DNA of 64,000 nt from Gnetum montanum (GCA_015680685.1 MNCI01005623.1:601835-665834); one strand, 5' to 3'; numbered from the stretch's first letter, positions 11,714-23,290 are shown. Program-made: numbers and translations. Notes: a model not told the origin generated them from the letters alone.

Positions 11714-13600
11714 TAGTCCCACGACTGAATGAAAACTCATCCTCGAGTTCCCTATAAAATATTGGAAAGGTATGGGATTATTAACTAATTGACAACTGAT
11801 GATGGAATGGGATGATAGACTTAACGTGCCTAGTGAATGGATCAATAAGCATATTACAACATTAGTGTTCATGATCATTGTGGTGAACACTTGTACATAA
11901 ATGACATCCAAGCCTTTATTTGGTAACTTGTAGAGAAAGAGAGAGAAAGAAAATGAAGTGTGTTGCCACCAATGCCAAGATTGCATCTTTCATTATTTAT
12001 CCATAGCTACGCCACCAAACTTGCTTCTTTTGTAAATGCTCCAGTTCCAGTCCATCCTAAGTGCTTCTTCCAAGCTTAGTCCATTGTTTGTATGATTTCC
12101 ATCTACACACATAACACAGTTACAAATGAGCAAGGATAGATAAACCATAATGCAGTTAATACCTTGCCTCGATATGAAGTGCATTGGCTGAGTTGTGGTT
12201 ATGGCAAAAATTGGTTTGGAGATTTATCATTGGTGACTACCCAAGGTGTAGGGGTTAGGCAAATAGTAGAATGGAAAAATTGAAAAATTTGTGCCAGGGC
12301 CCCCATGACTAAAAGTGGACCTCCAGTAGCTATAAGATGTAAAAATATGAGGAATAAGAAAAATGTGAAAAAATAACAATGGCAATGCCAATAAAATGGA
12401 TGTCATGGATGGGGATGAAACAAGAAATGAGTGATTGCAGGAAATGTTTAAGGAGAAGAAGTTAATAATTGCACAAAAAAGGAATACTAGTGGATCCTCC
12501 CCAAAGTAGGCTCATGCCTTTTATGCCCTTACAAACCCACAAACCAAAGAGTCCGTAGGCTCTAGGAATGTCATTTGGAAGCAAGAGTTAAAGACTTACC
12601 CACAAGAATTCACCAAAGAAAAACAATGCATCAACCTAGAAATGGAGTAATGATAAAATTGGCAATGAGGTGGAAAATAGAAAGAAAGATGGAGAGGAGA
12701 GGATGGAATGGAATCCCAAGAACAAGTTCATGTAAAGTCCCTTATGTATTTCATAGTTAATGTGACTGAGTAGAACTCATTTCAAATCTAGACTCAAACA
12801 AACCACATCTAGTGACCTTGCATCAGCACACTTGACCAATCCATCCATTTGAAGTAACAAGAATGCTTCCACAAAGAGTCACCACCATTTTGAGGAGAGC
12901 AAGATGGAGAAGTAGGAAGTGAGAAAGGGCCTTAGTTAGAGGGAACCTTCAAGCATGGGTAACATGACTTTCCAATTCCATAACCAGTGCTTGTAGCCCA
13001 TATTGCTTTATTATGTCTAAGGGGTGTGCTTTGAATTGTCACTCTTTTTTTTTGCATGAGAACCACACCATGCAAAGACTTATTTTTATTTACTCCACTT
13101 CTTGATATTTGATTGATGGTAGAATGGGGGAAAACCCAAGAAAAAGCATTCAAGCACCCAAGAGAATGGCCAGCACAAATGCATCGAATCCCCTTGAAGT
13201 CATACCCTTCTCATCCTTTGAGTCTTTCCTTAGTCTGAAAAATACCCAACCACCAATTTATTAACAAATTTACTTAGAAAAAGGGGACTGTACAATTCCA
13301 AGCCAAAGGAGACCATAAAGTTGTATGGATGAGTGGACGACATGGTCTCATTGCTTGTTTTACCAAAAGAACCATACCTTAATATCAGCATCATGATTCA
13401 AAAGTAAAAACCAAACATTAGCAATCAATATGATATAATTCAATCTACCATCATGAGCACTTATTGGATGAAAAATAAAAGTAAATCAAGTAAACAAAGA
13501 AATAGTAAAAATATGAACGATGGTGTAAAACAAAAATAAGAAAAGTTAGAAAAATGTGTAAAACAAAAATTCAAAAGAAAAAGAACTAAGGGCCTAGAAT
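11714..13600 (-). other. Element C 3' region: spacer, aORF remnant, polypurine tract
   Basis: Reading right to left, the spacer blocks shared with element D appear at about 12480-13100, including the hallmark block near ATGGTGTGGTT. An ATG preceded by a TAG acceptor-like site (about 12090) resembles the aORF start of A and B. The text then jumps within about 350 bases to the conserved pre-LTR block (ATAATCCCATACC, then GAGTTTTCATTCAGTC). So nearly all of the roughly 2.8-kb aORF has been lost. The ORFs at 11711-12184 are relics with no recognisable domain. Confidence 0.5.
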
Positions 13601-13639
13601 AGTTAGCATAGGTGGCCATCTCCTCCATGACTAAGTTGG

Positions 13640-14853
13640 AAGGAGGAGATCCAAAATAGTAAGCAAGGTTGTCCATAAATAGAGGTAGCATGTGTACTAG
13701 CTGTCCTAAGCTCATGGAAAGGTTTGGTTTGTTGCACGTTAACCAATAGTTTCTTGTCCAGGCTCTTAGGTTTGTATATTGTCATGGCCCTTGAAGGAAA
13801 AGTTGCATAAATAATATAACGTCCTTCCCATAGTGTTTGAAATTTAGTATGTTGTGGCACATGTGTGGGATTCTAGTAAAGAACCTTATCTCCTGGTTGA
13901 TATTTAACTTTCCTAATCCTTAGGTCATGAAATTGTTTATTGAATGCCTTGTGCAATTTGTTAGATGACAGGGTAGCTAATCGGTTTTCATCTAACAAGT
14001 TAAGGATTACTAACTATTGTTTCTATGCTAGATCAAGGTCAAGGTTGAGGTCACATGTCGTGGATAGTGTACAGAGCTTAGTTTGAATGGGAAGTGTTGG
14101 TAATTTTCTGTACACTAACTCCTAAGGAGAGTAGCCTGTAGGGAGTTTTCATGTGGAGCGGTATGCCCAAAGAGCATCGTTCAATTTAGTGGTCCAGTCT
14201 CACCTAAACTTGCTAATGGTTCTTGTTAATATCTTCATAATCTCCTTGTTGGTGACCTCTGCTTAACCATTCACTTAGGGGTGGTATGGTATAGTCAAGT
14301 TATGCTCAACTCCTAAGCGTTGCATTAATTTTCGAAAATTTGCACTTGTGAAATGTGTACCATTGTCTGAAATAAGTGCACAAGGCACACTAAACCTACT
14401 TATGATTTGTTGTTAAACAAATTTTGCAACTATAGATGATGTACAATTCTTAACAATAGCTGGTTCTACCAATTTTGATAGGTAATCAATAGCAATAATA
14501 ATATAAGCTTTTCCATTGGACATTGGTGTAATCGGCCCCATGAAATCAATTCCCCAAATGTTGAAGTGTTCCAAAGGTTAGATCCATTGTTGCGGTCCCT
14601 CCATTCTAGCAGTTATTCCTCCATCATGTTGACAACACTCAAAAGATTGGATGAAATGATGGACATCCCAAAATAATGTAGGCCAATAATATCCTGCAAG
14701 AAAGATCTTGATGGCCATTTGTCTCCCAGTGTAATGGCCCCCAAAAGGGCCCTCATGAGCATCTTGGAGAACTCGCAGTTGATCTATATTGGGAACACAC
14801 CATCCAACCAAGCCATTGGGGCACACTTTGTAAAGTTGCCCATTGATCTCCAT
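13640..14853 (-). pseudogene. Integrase of element C
   Basis: The N-terminal zinc-binding region is at 14853-14578 (GHYTGRQMAIKIFLAGYYW, FIQSFECCQHDGG). The catalytic core reads [20 protein letters not shown] (first Asp) and ISRFSVPCALISDNGTHF (second Asp), then PYHP-stop-VNG with EVTNKEI (Glu region). The C-terminal end is FQTLWEGRYII...GQPC at 13860-13640. It aligns throughout with the element D integrase and is better preserved: the D, D and E landmarks are all present. Several stops replace Gln or Arg codons (YHP*VNG*AE), so the reading frame is dead. Confidence 0.88.
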
Positions 14854-14899
14854 AAAGTACTTGGCTCAGTGAAGAAACTATTGTTTCTTCTTAAGGTTT

Positions 14900-15263
14900 A
14901 ACTCTTGTGGTAATTGTTGGGTGAGGAGATAGGTAAGAATGCTACTGTACCAGTTTGTCTCCATGGGTGATTGATTATTCACTACACTAGCAAAGAGGAA
15001 TTCATTAGGGAAATAATTAGAAATTGGATACTCAACCTCTTTTTTATCCCATTGTAATCAAGATAAATGATCAGCAACTACGTTCTCAGTGCCTTTACAA
15101 TCGATCATTGTAAGATCGAACTCTTGTAAGATTACAAGCCATCATATGATACGAGGGCATACCATTGGCTTATTCATGAGGAACCGGATTGCACTATGAT
15201 CTGTATGTATATATACTTTATATCCTAATACATAGTGTCTAAACTTTTCTAGTGCAAACACTA
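14900..15263 (-). pseudogene. RNase H of element C, cut by assembly gap
   Basis: The visible translation starts at the gap edge with VFALEKF and continues HTDHSAIRFLMNKPMVCPRI, DLTMIDCKGTENVVADHLS, and a short linker to integrase (FLFASVVNN...). These are the same landmarks as in element D. The N-terminal half and all of RT lie in or beyond the unsequenced stretch to the right. Confidence 0.85.
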
Positions 15264-16065
15264 NNNNNNNNNNNNNNNNNNNNNNNNNNNNNNNNNNNNN
15301 NNNNNNNNNNNNNNNNNNNNNNNNNNNNNNNNNNNNNNNNNNNNNNNNNNNNNNNNNNNNNNNNNNNNNNNNNNNNNNNNNNNNNNNNNNNNNNNNNNNN
15401 NNNNNNNNNNNNNNNNNNNNNNNNNNNNNNNNNNNNNNNNNNNNNNNNNNNNNNNNNNNNNNNNNNNNNNNNNNNNNNNNNNNNNNNNNNNNNNNNNNNN
15501 NNNNNNNNNNNNNNNNNNNNNNNNNNNNNNNNNNNNNNNNNNNNNNNNNNNNNNNNNNNNNNNNNNNNNNNNNNNNNNNNNNNNNNNNNNNNNNNNNNNN
15601 NNNNNNNNNNNNNNNNNNNNNNNNNNNNNNNNNNNNNNNNNNNNNNNNNNNNNNNNNNNNNNNNNNNNNNNNNNNNNNNNNNNNNNNNNNNNNNNNNNNN
15701 NNNNNNNNNNNNNNNNNNNNNNNNNNNNNNNNNNNNNNNNNNNNNNNNNNNNNNNNNNNNNNNNNNNNNNNNNNNNNNNNNNNNNNNNNNNNNNNNNNNN
15801 NNNNNNNNNNNNNNNNNNNNNNNNNNNNNNNNNNNNNNNNNNNNNNNNNNNNNNNNNNNNNNNNNNNNNNNNNNNNNNNNNNNNNNNNNNNNNNNNNNNN
15901 NNNNNNNNNNNNNNNNNNNNNNNNNNNNNNNNNNNNNNNNNNNNNNNNNNNNNNNNNNNNNNNNNNNNNNNNNNNNNNNNNNNNNNNNNNNNNNNNNNNN
16001 NNNNNNNNNNNNNNNNNNNNNNNNNNNNNNNNNNNNNNNNNNNNNNNNNNNNNNNNNNNNNNNNN
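15264..16065. other. Assembly gap (N run)
   Basis: About 800 undetermined bases inside element C, covering most of the expected reverse transcriptase. The true size is unknown. A Ty3/gypsy RT normally needs about 0.6-0.8 kb more than is visible, so the estimate may be about right or somewhat short. Confidence 0.97.
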
Positions 16066-16162
16066 CCTTTGCAGTTGTCTTCAAGGCTTCATGGAGGGGT
16101 TGATGTAAATTTTGNTCTGCAGTTGTCTTCAAGGCTTCATGGAGGGGTTGATGTAAATTTTG
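16066..16162. repeat. Exact duplication around a single N: unmerged contig overlap
   Basis: A stretch beginning GCAGTTGTCTTCAAGGCTTC and running to TGTAAATTTTG occurs twice in a row, separated only by one N at 16116. Exact identity with a lone N between suggests unmerged contig ends, not biology. The region itself is minus-strand pol near the start of RT. Confidence 0.8.
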
Positions 16163-16545
16163 TGTTGGCATATCCTAGGGTCTATTCCAGTTAATTCAAG
16201 ATATGACCAAGAGAAGACTCTCGATCATTTATTTATCACTTTCAGTAGTCTCTCTTTTTGTTGTAGAGCAAGCTTCGCGTTAATAATTACCAGTTTTCCA
16301 TTTTTAAGGAATGTGTATTCCATACTGATGGGTAATGGTTTCAGCTCAAGGGGCTCCTGCTTAAATTTCTCAAGGATTTCCAACTTTCCCTAGTTGATAT
16401 TTTCAAGGCTAAGATTTGGAACTTAGCAGTGGACTTGCTCTAATGTGTCTATGCTATCGATATAAGTGCAAGTCAAACCTTTAGTTGGTTCCATACATAT
16501 GATTGAATTACTTTCTTGATTAGCTGTCAGCCACTAGGTGCCTTC

Positions 16546-17223
16546 CTATCGTGTGGCTACTACATATAGGCATCTTTGTATGTTGATCACTTGTGCACAC
16601 TGATTGCATGCATGCAATGTTAAACTTTGCACAAACCATGACCTCTGCACACAATTACACCCCATGTCACTATATGCGATGCATGGAACTTTCTTCTTCT
16701 TGATCTTTCTAAATTTATTTTTCTTTGATATTTCCAGGGAAAGATTGTGGATTCCTATGCACATGTTGACTATGCTTAGCCATGTTCTTCCCATTATGAT
16801 TCGGAAGTCCCCCTTACCATTGTTCACTTGAATCACTAGGAAGTCAACTAGGTACGACCACCCAAAAATAATGGTGATGATGTCCTCCACTAGTCCTAGT
16901 AGGACAGTGATGGACTGGTTGACCAACACTAAACGAATGTTGCTCTTTTTCAATGGAGGTAGGTTCCAAGCCTTAGACATTTCTTGAGAAATTAAGTTGA
17001 CACTGGAACCTGAATCCAAAGAAGCCTTGCACGGTTCATTTTCAACGATTTGTAAGTATATCATAGGACTTCCAGGATTAGATAATTTCTTGGGAAGATG
17101 GCCAGCTTTGATCCAATCGGTAATGGCATGTGTTAGCATGACTGTATGTGTTGAGTGCAGTGGTTGGGTTGAAGAAGGCTTCGAAGTTTTGATTGATACT
17201 AAGGTGTCTAAGGAATCGATCAC
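16546..17223 (-). pseudogene. Aspartic protease of element C
   Basis: The open frame contains LDSGSSVNLIS with the catalytic Asp near residue 70 (family form D-S/T-G), and RIIMGRTWLS near residues 141-150, the second conserved block of plant Ty3/gypsy proteases (I-L/M-G-R-W/P-W/F-L). It would cut the Gag-Pol polyprotein. Upstream is the Pro-rich end of gag; downstream, into the gap, RT should follow. The core of 225 codons is open, but the frame on both sides is broken, so no polyprotein can be made. Most intact pol piece in the window. Confidence 0.8.
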
Positions 17224-17361
17224 TTGTGATTACAAGGGCTTGGTTGGACTGTTGGTTCTAAAGAAAGGTATTTTCTTCAGCTAGTTGTTGAAACCAATAG
17301 TAGGTTGAGAGTTAACAACCCTTGTGGCGTTATGTTTCTGCGGCTGGATGGGGATTTCACC

Positions 17362-19668
17362 CTACATAGCTGGAGCAGGTGGTAATGGAGATATTGGTGG
17401 AAGAGATGTGGCTAAATGAGAAGGATGGTATGTTTGTGGAACATCATCCCTAGGAGAAGGAGTTCCATAATACTCATGAGCTTGGTAGTGAGGTTGAGGG
17501 GTAACGTGACTAGTAGAGTCATGTGGAGAGACTGGCTGTTGCACGTAATATCCATCCATATGGTTTAGGTTGTCTGTAAGGATATTTTTGCCTTGATGGT
17601 GGCATTCCCCATAATTGTGGGTATTGCCACTATTGATATTGCTCAATCGATTGTGGTGGAGTTCCACTAGGATAATACGTTAAGGGTTGGTGGAATTTCC
17701 TTGGGTTACCTTGAGGATAAGGTAACCTTCAGGGTGTTTGCCTTTTGTTCAATTATGGGTTGAGTGCATACACCTCGGACTCCTGCAGATGTGAGATTAC
17801 AGGGCAACATCCCTTAGGATGGTCATATTGACATATCTCGCATTCACTATCATTGTCTGTTTTTGAATCCCCAACCTCTTCAACGATGGCAAATTTTCCC
17901 TTACCCTTGCTATGTGCATGTTCAGCTTCTCTCTTTTTTCTTTTTTTGCGATCACTACCTTGCTCTCTAGACTCCTCTACTATTTTAAGAACAGTTTGAA
18001 ATATATTGTCTAGGGAATCCCACATCCTTTGCTGAAACTTCTGATGTCATCTTTTGGATAGGTAAAGTTTTCCTATTCACCATCTCTTCGAGTGGTGACT
18101 CTTATTCATCCTCACAAAATCTTACTCCCCTCTTCCAAAGGGAAGGATCTTGATTATATTCTTTCACACTTTCTCTCTTCTGTAGCTCACCTTCTTCCTT
18201 AGCAACTTACTCCAATAGTCTTTGAATTTGATGGGACCTAAGCTCGGATAGTCTTCCTTAGGCATAAGTCCCAAGGGTTCTTCTTGTTTCATGCCTAAGC
18301 CCATCTACAAGATGGTGCAGTTGATCACTTTGCGAATAACCATGGTCAGGACAATGATGTAACAGTGCATAGTATTGGCCCATGGTAGCATCCAAGGGTT
18401 CATGTCCTCCTTATTTCTATACTTGGATTTGCTTTCGCAAGTTAGACACTTGAGAGTACATTTGGTACTTGTTGTTGAATAGTTCTAACATAGTACTCAA
18501 CCTATGAATAGATTCCAGTTCTAAGGACCAGTACCAGCTTTCCACTTCTTTAAATAGTGTCCGTGGGAACAACTTAAGTTTTTGCCATTCATTCTCTATG
18601 TTTTGTAAGGCACACACATCATGGAATGCTTGTAAGTGATTTTGAGGATCAGCATTGTATCCCCCTTCAAATCATGGGATATTATTCATATCTAATCTCT
18701 TCATCCTGCTATCTTTCTGGTGCTTTTTTGGAATTATAATAGCCTTAGTTATGTCTAACATACTTTGACTAGCAAGTAGGGGTTCATCATGATCATCTCG
18801 TCCATGGTGTCTATGATGCCTACGTTGTTCCCTACTCTCCCTTCTTCTATGACTCTTTGGAGTGCGCTCGTCCCCTTTCTTATCTGTTTCATCTATGACT
18901 TCCAGTTTGCCTACCTTTATCCCCATGGTCTTTTTCTTTATGACTGCATTCAGATACTGAAGGAGAGGGTGAAGGAGATGATGAAGGTGAAGAAGAAGGG
19001 GACCTATCACCATGACGATGTCTGCTACCTTCTCTTTGACAATCTCGGCCTCGATCACAATTGCAATCAGAATGTCTATCTTTATCATGTGTTCATGTCC
19101 CTTTTTTGGACCCTTTGTGCCCATGGGTATCCGAACCTAGGTTATGAATAGTAGAATTAAGGTTCTGATACACAACCCCTTGGCCAAAGTCAAGGGGAGG
19201 AACATTGTTGTGTGGGTGACTGCCTGAGGTAGGTTCACCACCCTCATTTTTGCTTAAGACATGTGGGGCATCCTGGGACCACTTACCCTTCAAAGACTTA
19301 TGATGTCTCTCCTGTTGCAAGTCCCTTTGACGTTGTGCCTCCATAGGATGGTATTCTCTCGAGTCATGGTCTTGCACAACGTATTCTAGGTGTAAGTGCG
19401 GCATGCCAATTCGTGTAAGAGCACAAAGAATCATGCTTGGGATTGAACAATCGAGAGGTAACACTATGTTACCTTCTAAGCCTCACCAACATAGTTGTTC
19501 ATCTTGATGGAGAATAAAGGTGAAGTCTGGTATATAATCATTGGGATGAATATATACCACTCGAACTTGCTGAGGGACTGGTGGATCAACGTCATGTGTA
19601 TTACACCGTCGATTGTTTCCTATTTCAGACCTAGGCAGTGAGGCGCTTTTGTACAAAGAAGGAGACAT
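17362..19668 (-). pseudogene. Gag of element C, in several frames
   Basis: The start is placed at 19668 (ATGTCTCCTTC), the position equivalent to the ATGs of A and B. Recognisable parts in order are a charged N-terminus (19464-19124, DSREYHPMEAQRQRDLQQER) and an Arg/His-rich stretch (18900-18780). The capsid core at 18617-18417 reads WQKLKLFPRTL, WYWSLELE and LRKQIQV, matching A and B. Then come a Lys-rich segment and a zinc-knuckle-like CEICQYDHPKGCCP at 17830-17780. A Pro/His/Tyr-rich tail (17667-17362) ends it. C's gag is longer at the N-terminus than that of A, which jumps early to the capsid core. Frameshifts and stops disable it. Confidence 0.75.
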
Positions 19669-19786
19669 ACTTGTTTGTTCAGTGTGCAATGTATTCTTAT
19701 TTATTATTTTTTCAACCAACCCTAAGGGTTCATTCCAATGATGTGAATGATTTCCTAAGTCCTAATTAGCGCACAAACAACTAAGT

Positions 19787-19804
19787 CCTCGACAACAATG
19801 CCAA
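19787..19804 (-). promoter_or_regulatory. Primer binding site of element C
   Basis: Directly inside the 5' LTR, the minus strand reads TTGGCATTGTTGTCGAGG. It resembles the tRNA-Asp complement TGGCGCCGTTGCCGGGG, with several differences. A and B have better matches at the same place. Confidence 0.6.
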
Positions 19805-20627
19805 TGATGAGCAGCGAGGTACCCCTACGCTCAACCATACGAATACAAGCATTTCACTCACGATCTAGTCGAATTCCAAGGACTAAGTGCTTATTCGCCC
19901 TTGTGGAACAAGGATGGGTTGGTTGATTGTTGTCTTCCCAAACTTACTTGTATGGTTAAGTAAGCTTGAGGCATATGATTTTTATATCTTTTATGTTTTT
20001 ATGTCTTATGCTACTAGGGAGGGAGAGAGATAACTAAGTGACTAATTTAACTTAACTACTCATTAATTAAGTTCTAACTAATTCTAACACTAGCATTCAT
20101 TCTCACTTCTCGTACACATCCTGAACCAGTACAACACTACTAGGATTACCAAATGTTAATCGTTATTGGGTTACCAAGTGTTACATGAATGCTCGAAGTG
20201 ATCGTATTGTGTGTATTTACTTAGGAGAGTTATAGGGGGAGAGAGAGAGGGAGAGAGAGAGAGAGAGAGAGAGAACATTAATTAACTAATAAAGCATTTA
20301 ATAATATCAATTAACACTAATTAATCTATTCTAGATGCTGCAAGGTTTATCATAAAGTTCATCTTTATTACCGTACACAAGGTGTGCTTAGGTGCACAAT
20401 GCTCGAATAAAGATCTATTCACATTGTGACTCCTACTGCGGGCACGCAGAAATAATTCTAACTTTGGAAGGGAGAAAAGGCAAGAGTTCGGCTAAGGGTC
20501 TAACTATCTAATGCAAAACCAAGTGCGCTTGCCTCTTATTTATAGGCAAGGAGGGAGGTCACGATATTGGGTATTCGACATTGCATGGTAGGCTCCAATA
20601 TCGCAAACCCGATATCACGGTTCATCA
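19805..20627 (-). repeat. 5' LTR of element C
   Basis: 823 bases, TGATGAG...TTCATCA. The TATA box on the minus strand is TATTTATA at 20537-20544. The U3 region at the right end has GATATC-type motifs (20560-20620). A GA-rich run at 20240-20274 has expanded relative to the left LTR, where the same place has a short GATA/GA run. Confidence 0.9.
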
Positions 20628-21298
20628 TTAACCATCAATAACAATAATTATGGAACTATATTCTCATGATTCCATGTGAATGGTGTCACAAGGATATGTA
20701 GGCTTGTTGGGGAAGCTTTGCCCTCTCTAGCTTGGGTACTACCCCTTCTCTTTGGAATGAGAACATAGGGCTAGATATATGTAGCACAGGATTGATCCTT
20801 GTTTTATTATGGTATCTTATATCATGTTATGTTGTAGTGTGTCTTGTGTGTTCATGCCTGTGTCTTGGGTTGTTATGTGTGTGTGTGTTGCCTAAGGGGC
20901 ACATGTGATGCTTTTAACCAATATCTAATAGGTACGATGTCTCTTAATATAGCTATCTATTAACAATGAGATGGCAACCTAATAGTACGGGTCTTGGCTT
21001 GGTAACCCTAGGTCACAAGCTTGATTCTACTACGTAGCATTGAGTTGTAAACTTCTATAAATATTGTAGTGTACCTATGTTTCAATTATTTTGTGTTCCA
21101 ACACCCCCTTAATATGTGAAGACTAAGATATAGTCCATCCTAAGTTTGCCCTTCTTTTCTTATTAACTTAGGACTCAAGGGTAATGCCTTTTGGTGCTTT
21201 TTAAAAATGGCACCTTAACAAATAAGATATTACCTAATTAATTAAAGTATATGCCTTGTGATTTGCAAATCATAGATTGAATTCCAACTAATATGTCG
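20628..21298. other. Intergenic stretch
   Basis: No ORF, repeat family or RNA gene is recognisable between element C and the host gene region. It has short TG-rich runs near 20870-20890. Confidence 0.4.
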
Positions 21299-21391
21299 GA
21301 AAAATATGATAAAATTCATATTAAATTTATGTCCTACGGATATCNGAAAAATATGATAAAATTCATATTAAATTTATGTCCTACGGATATC
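21299..21391. repeat. Exact 46-base duplication around a single N
   Basis: GAAAAATATGATAAAATTCA and its continuation to ACGGATATC are repeated exactly on both sides of one N at 21345. As at 16116, this looks like two contig ends joined without merging their overlap. Confidence 0.8.
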
Positions 21392-21549
21392 CATAATTAC
21401 CTGTTTGTAATTCCTACATCCCGTAGCCAATGCACCCAAACGAAGTAGTAGTGCACGGAGGTGAAGAAAAGAAATTTGGGCATCCGCACAAGTTTAAATG
21501 CATGCTTAATCCCAAAAGGATGTTGGAACCTGCATAATCCCAAAAGATT

Positions 21550-22161
21550 TTGGACGGTTCCACGGGTTGGAGAATGAAATTTGGACACGTCGATTCACAG
21601 TTGTTTGCGTTTATTCGCAGATTTTCTTATTTATTACAGCATCCGGCAATGACGCTTATCGAGGAAAATATACGTTGGAGAGCGTGCAGGAGGCGCCATG
21701 CAAAAATGCAGCGCAACTTTCGAGAACGCGCTTTCTTTTTTGAGTTTTTTCCCATGCGATGCGAGGCAGCATGTCCAGCTAAATTTTAACTTGCAATCGT
21801 TTACAACTTCCGCGTCTCAACGGTAGAGCAAGTTTGTTTATTTAACCTCTGCAAAATCTCTTTTGTTTTATCCCTCTCCTCTGATCAGTGAGTAGTGAAT
21901 AGTTTGGTGCAAACTGTTTGTTGTTTCTGTTCTGTTGTATCAACGAATACTTTCATACACAGTATGTCAGCATATTGTTTCTTTGTTTTCATGTAACTTT
22001 TTCATATAGATTTTGCTGATTTTTTGTTCTCCTGTAATTTTTTGCAATAGATAGAGTTCTTGTTCTTTGACCGGATTTCCTCAGAAGTGTTTTTTTTTTC
22101 AAAGAATTTGAGGATAAAAGTACCCATCCAATTTTTTGAAGCAGAACTACCACTAAGCACT
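21550..22161 (+). promoter_or_regulatory. Likely promoter and 5' leader of the host gene
   Basis: Base composition changes here to a more GC-mixed, unique-looking sequence. Candidate elements are an ACGT core in GGACACGTCG (about 21582), TGACG (about 21649), and a weak TATA-like TTTATTTAA (about 21836). The pyrimidine-rich CTCTTTTGTTTTATCCCTCTCC (21858-21880) follows, a usual plant 5' leader style. The start of transcription cannot be fixed from sequence alone. Confidence 0.35.
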
Positions 22162-23055
22162 ATGAAAACCTGGAAGGTCAGTTTGATCCTTTGCATCTTC
22201 TCAGATTTGGTTAATACGAAGATGGGTAGTTACCGTCTTTGCATTTTAATCCATGACTGCTTTGCCTTGCAGGGAAAAGACCTGAAAATGGCAGCTGCAG
22301 GGGAACCAGAAGAAAAAAACAAGCAAAGTTGCGTTGGTGATAAGAGAAATGAGAAGAGAAAGCTAAAAGAGACGGCAGGTCGGAAATGTTCCAAAAGGGT
22401 TTCAAAGTCGACAAAGCAGGAAACCAAACAGCCTGTGCAGACAAAACCCAAGTCTGCAAATAGTCCTGAGAATAAGCGTGTTACCAATTTCTCTGCCCAA
22501 AATCTCCGTCTTTGTTACCCACAAACTACATTCAAGCCAAAGCTTCCTCCTTGCATGCAGCAACAACAGCAATTCCGTTGCAATGAAACTGTCACACCCA
22601 ACTCCCCTTCCAGGCCAGCGCTTGCTGTTGCAGGCTCAGATATCATGCTTATGTCTGCCAAAGAATTTGAAAGACTCCCAGCAAGGTTTGGCGCTCATCT
22701 TTATAATGGAAAATTGCCTGAAGCAGATAAGGAACCATGTCAACTAATGAATGTTGAGGAGGGATACTTGGGAAAACAGGATCCAATGATGCCCATGCTT
22801 AAAAGGCCAGCAAACGGCAATGGCTTTACAGCTCTTCTGCAGGACGTCATTCTTCAGGGCAATGCTGGGTTTGGGTTTCCTTCCTCTACTGATTCTGCTG
22901 ATGCTGTGCTTGCAGGAAGGTTTAATAACTGGAACAATATCAGCTCCTCATCGTCATCATCATCCAAGTATACTGTCTATGATGCCACTGGAAATCATGC
23001 GCCGCTTGTCCAAAGCACTGCTATCCTGAAGAATCCTGCCCCCAAATTTCCATGA
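22162..23055 (+). CDS. Uncharacterised host protein, Lys- and Ser-rich, one short intron
   Basis: This is the only long, unbroken reading frame outside the transposons. I choose the ATG at 22162 because it lies just before a good 5' splice site (TGGAAG|GTCAGT) that pairs with TTGCCTTGCAG|GG at 22272. The 96-base intron (22177-22272) keeps phase and has no stop, so a retained-intron form would also be open. The spliced protein is about 266 residues. A basic N-terminal third (GEPEEKNKQS, RNEKRKLKE, KRVSK) could be a nuclear signal. A Gln run (MQQQQQF) follows, then a block with SAKEFERLPARFGAHLYNG and FTALLQDVILQGNAGFGF, then a Ser run near the end. No catalytic motif or membrane segment is seen. 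I do not recognise the family; the function is unknown. Confidence 0.65.
   Translation: MKTWKVSLILCIFSDLVNTKMGSYRLCILIHDCFALQGKDLKMAAAGEPEEKNKQSCVGDKRNEKRKLKETAGRKCSKRVSKSTKQETKQPVQTKPKSANSPENKRVTNFSAQNLRLCYPQTTFKPKLPPCMQQQQQFRCNETVTPNSPSRPALAVAGSDIMLMSAKEFERLPARFGAHLYNGKLPEADKEPCQLMNVEEGYLGKQDPMMPMLKRPANGNGFTALLQDVILQGNAGFGFPSSTDSADAVLAGRFNNWNNISSSSSSSSKYTVYDATGNHAPLVQSTAILKNPAPKFP
22177..22272 (+). other. 96-base in-frame intron of the host gene
   Basis: GTCAGT donor and a pyrimidine-rich run ending TTGCCTTGCAG. The length is divisible by three and there is no stop, so both spliced and unspliced messages would encode protein (about 266 or 298 residues from the same ATG). Confidence 0.55.
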
Positions 23056-23290
23056 TCTCATCGCTGCAGTGTCCAGTGTCCAGCCGTCTATAATTGAACT
23101 TTTTTCTTGCTATTGAGATCTGGACAGTGAAGCAAATATTGAAGAATGCCAATTATGCTTCGATTCTAGTGTTATGATTGGCTTTCTTAAGCTGTGGGAG
23201 ATGCGTTCATTCATGCTAAAGGCTAGTCTAGTTTAGCAGTATCTACTCTGGAAGGCATATATATTTGCGATATCTTACCAATAAAAACTT
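23056..23290 (+). terminator. 3' UTR with poly(A) signal
   Basis: AATAAA at 23280-23285 lies about 225 bases after the stop codon of the host gene, preceded by TG-rich DNA. This is the expected place for plant 3' end formation. Confidence 0.5.

Larger units (their letters stand above)
10876..20627 (-). mobile_element. Element C: Ty3/gypsy LTR retrotransposon with gag-pol
   Basis: A 9.75-kb element inserted in reverse. Both LTRs are bounded by TGATGA...TCA and differ by scattered substitutions and small indels. The flanking 5-mers are TTAAT (10871-10875) and TTAAC (20628-20632), a target-site duplication with one transition. Order in element orientation (right to left): LTR, primer site, gag, protease, RT (mostly in a sequencing gap), RNase H, integrase, spacer, short aORF remnant, polypurine tract, LTR. 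All frames carry stops. The tRNA-Asp-like primer and an extra ORF after pol in its relatives are features I associate with the Athila/Tat side of plant Ty3/gypsy; a domain phylogeny is needed to place it. Confidence 0.87.

Noticed and set aside
15239-16171. Two long open frames spanning the N run
   Set aside because: They are open only because N codons translate as unknown. Only the flanking few codons are real sequence.
22478-22747. Overlapping frames inside the host gene
   Set aside because: They are out-of-frame shadows of the main reading frame with no splice or start support.
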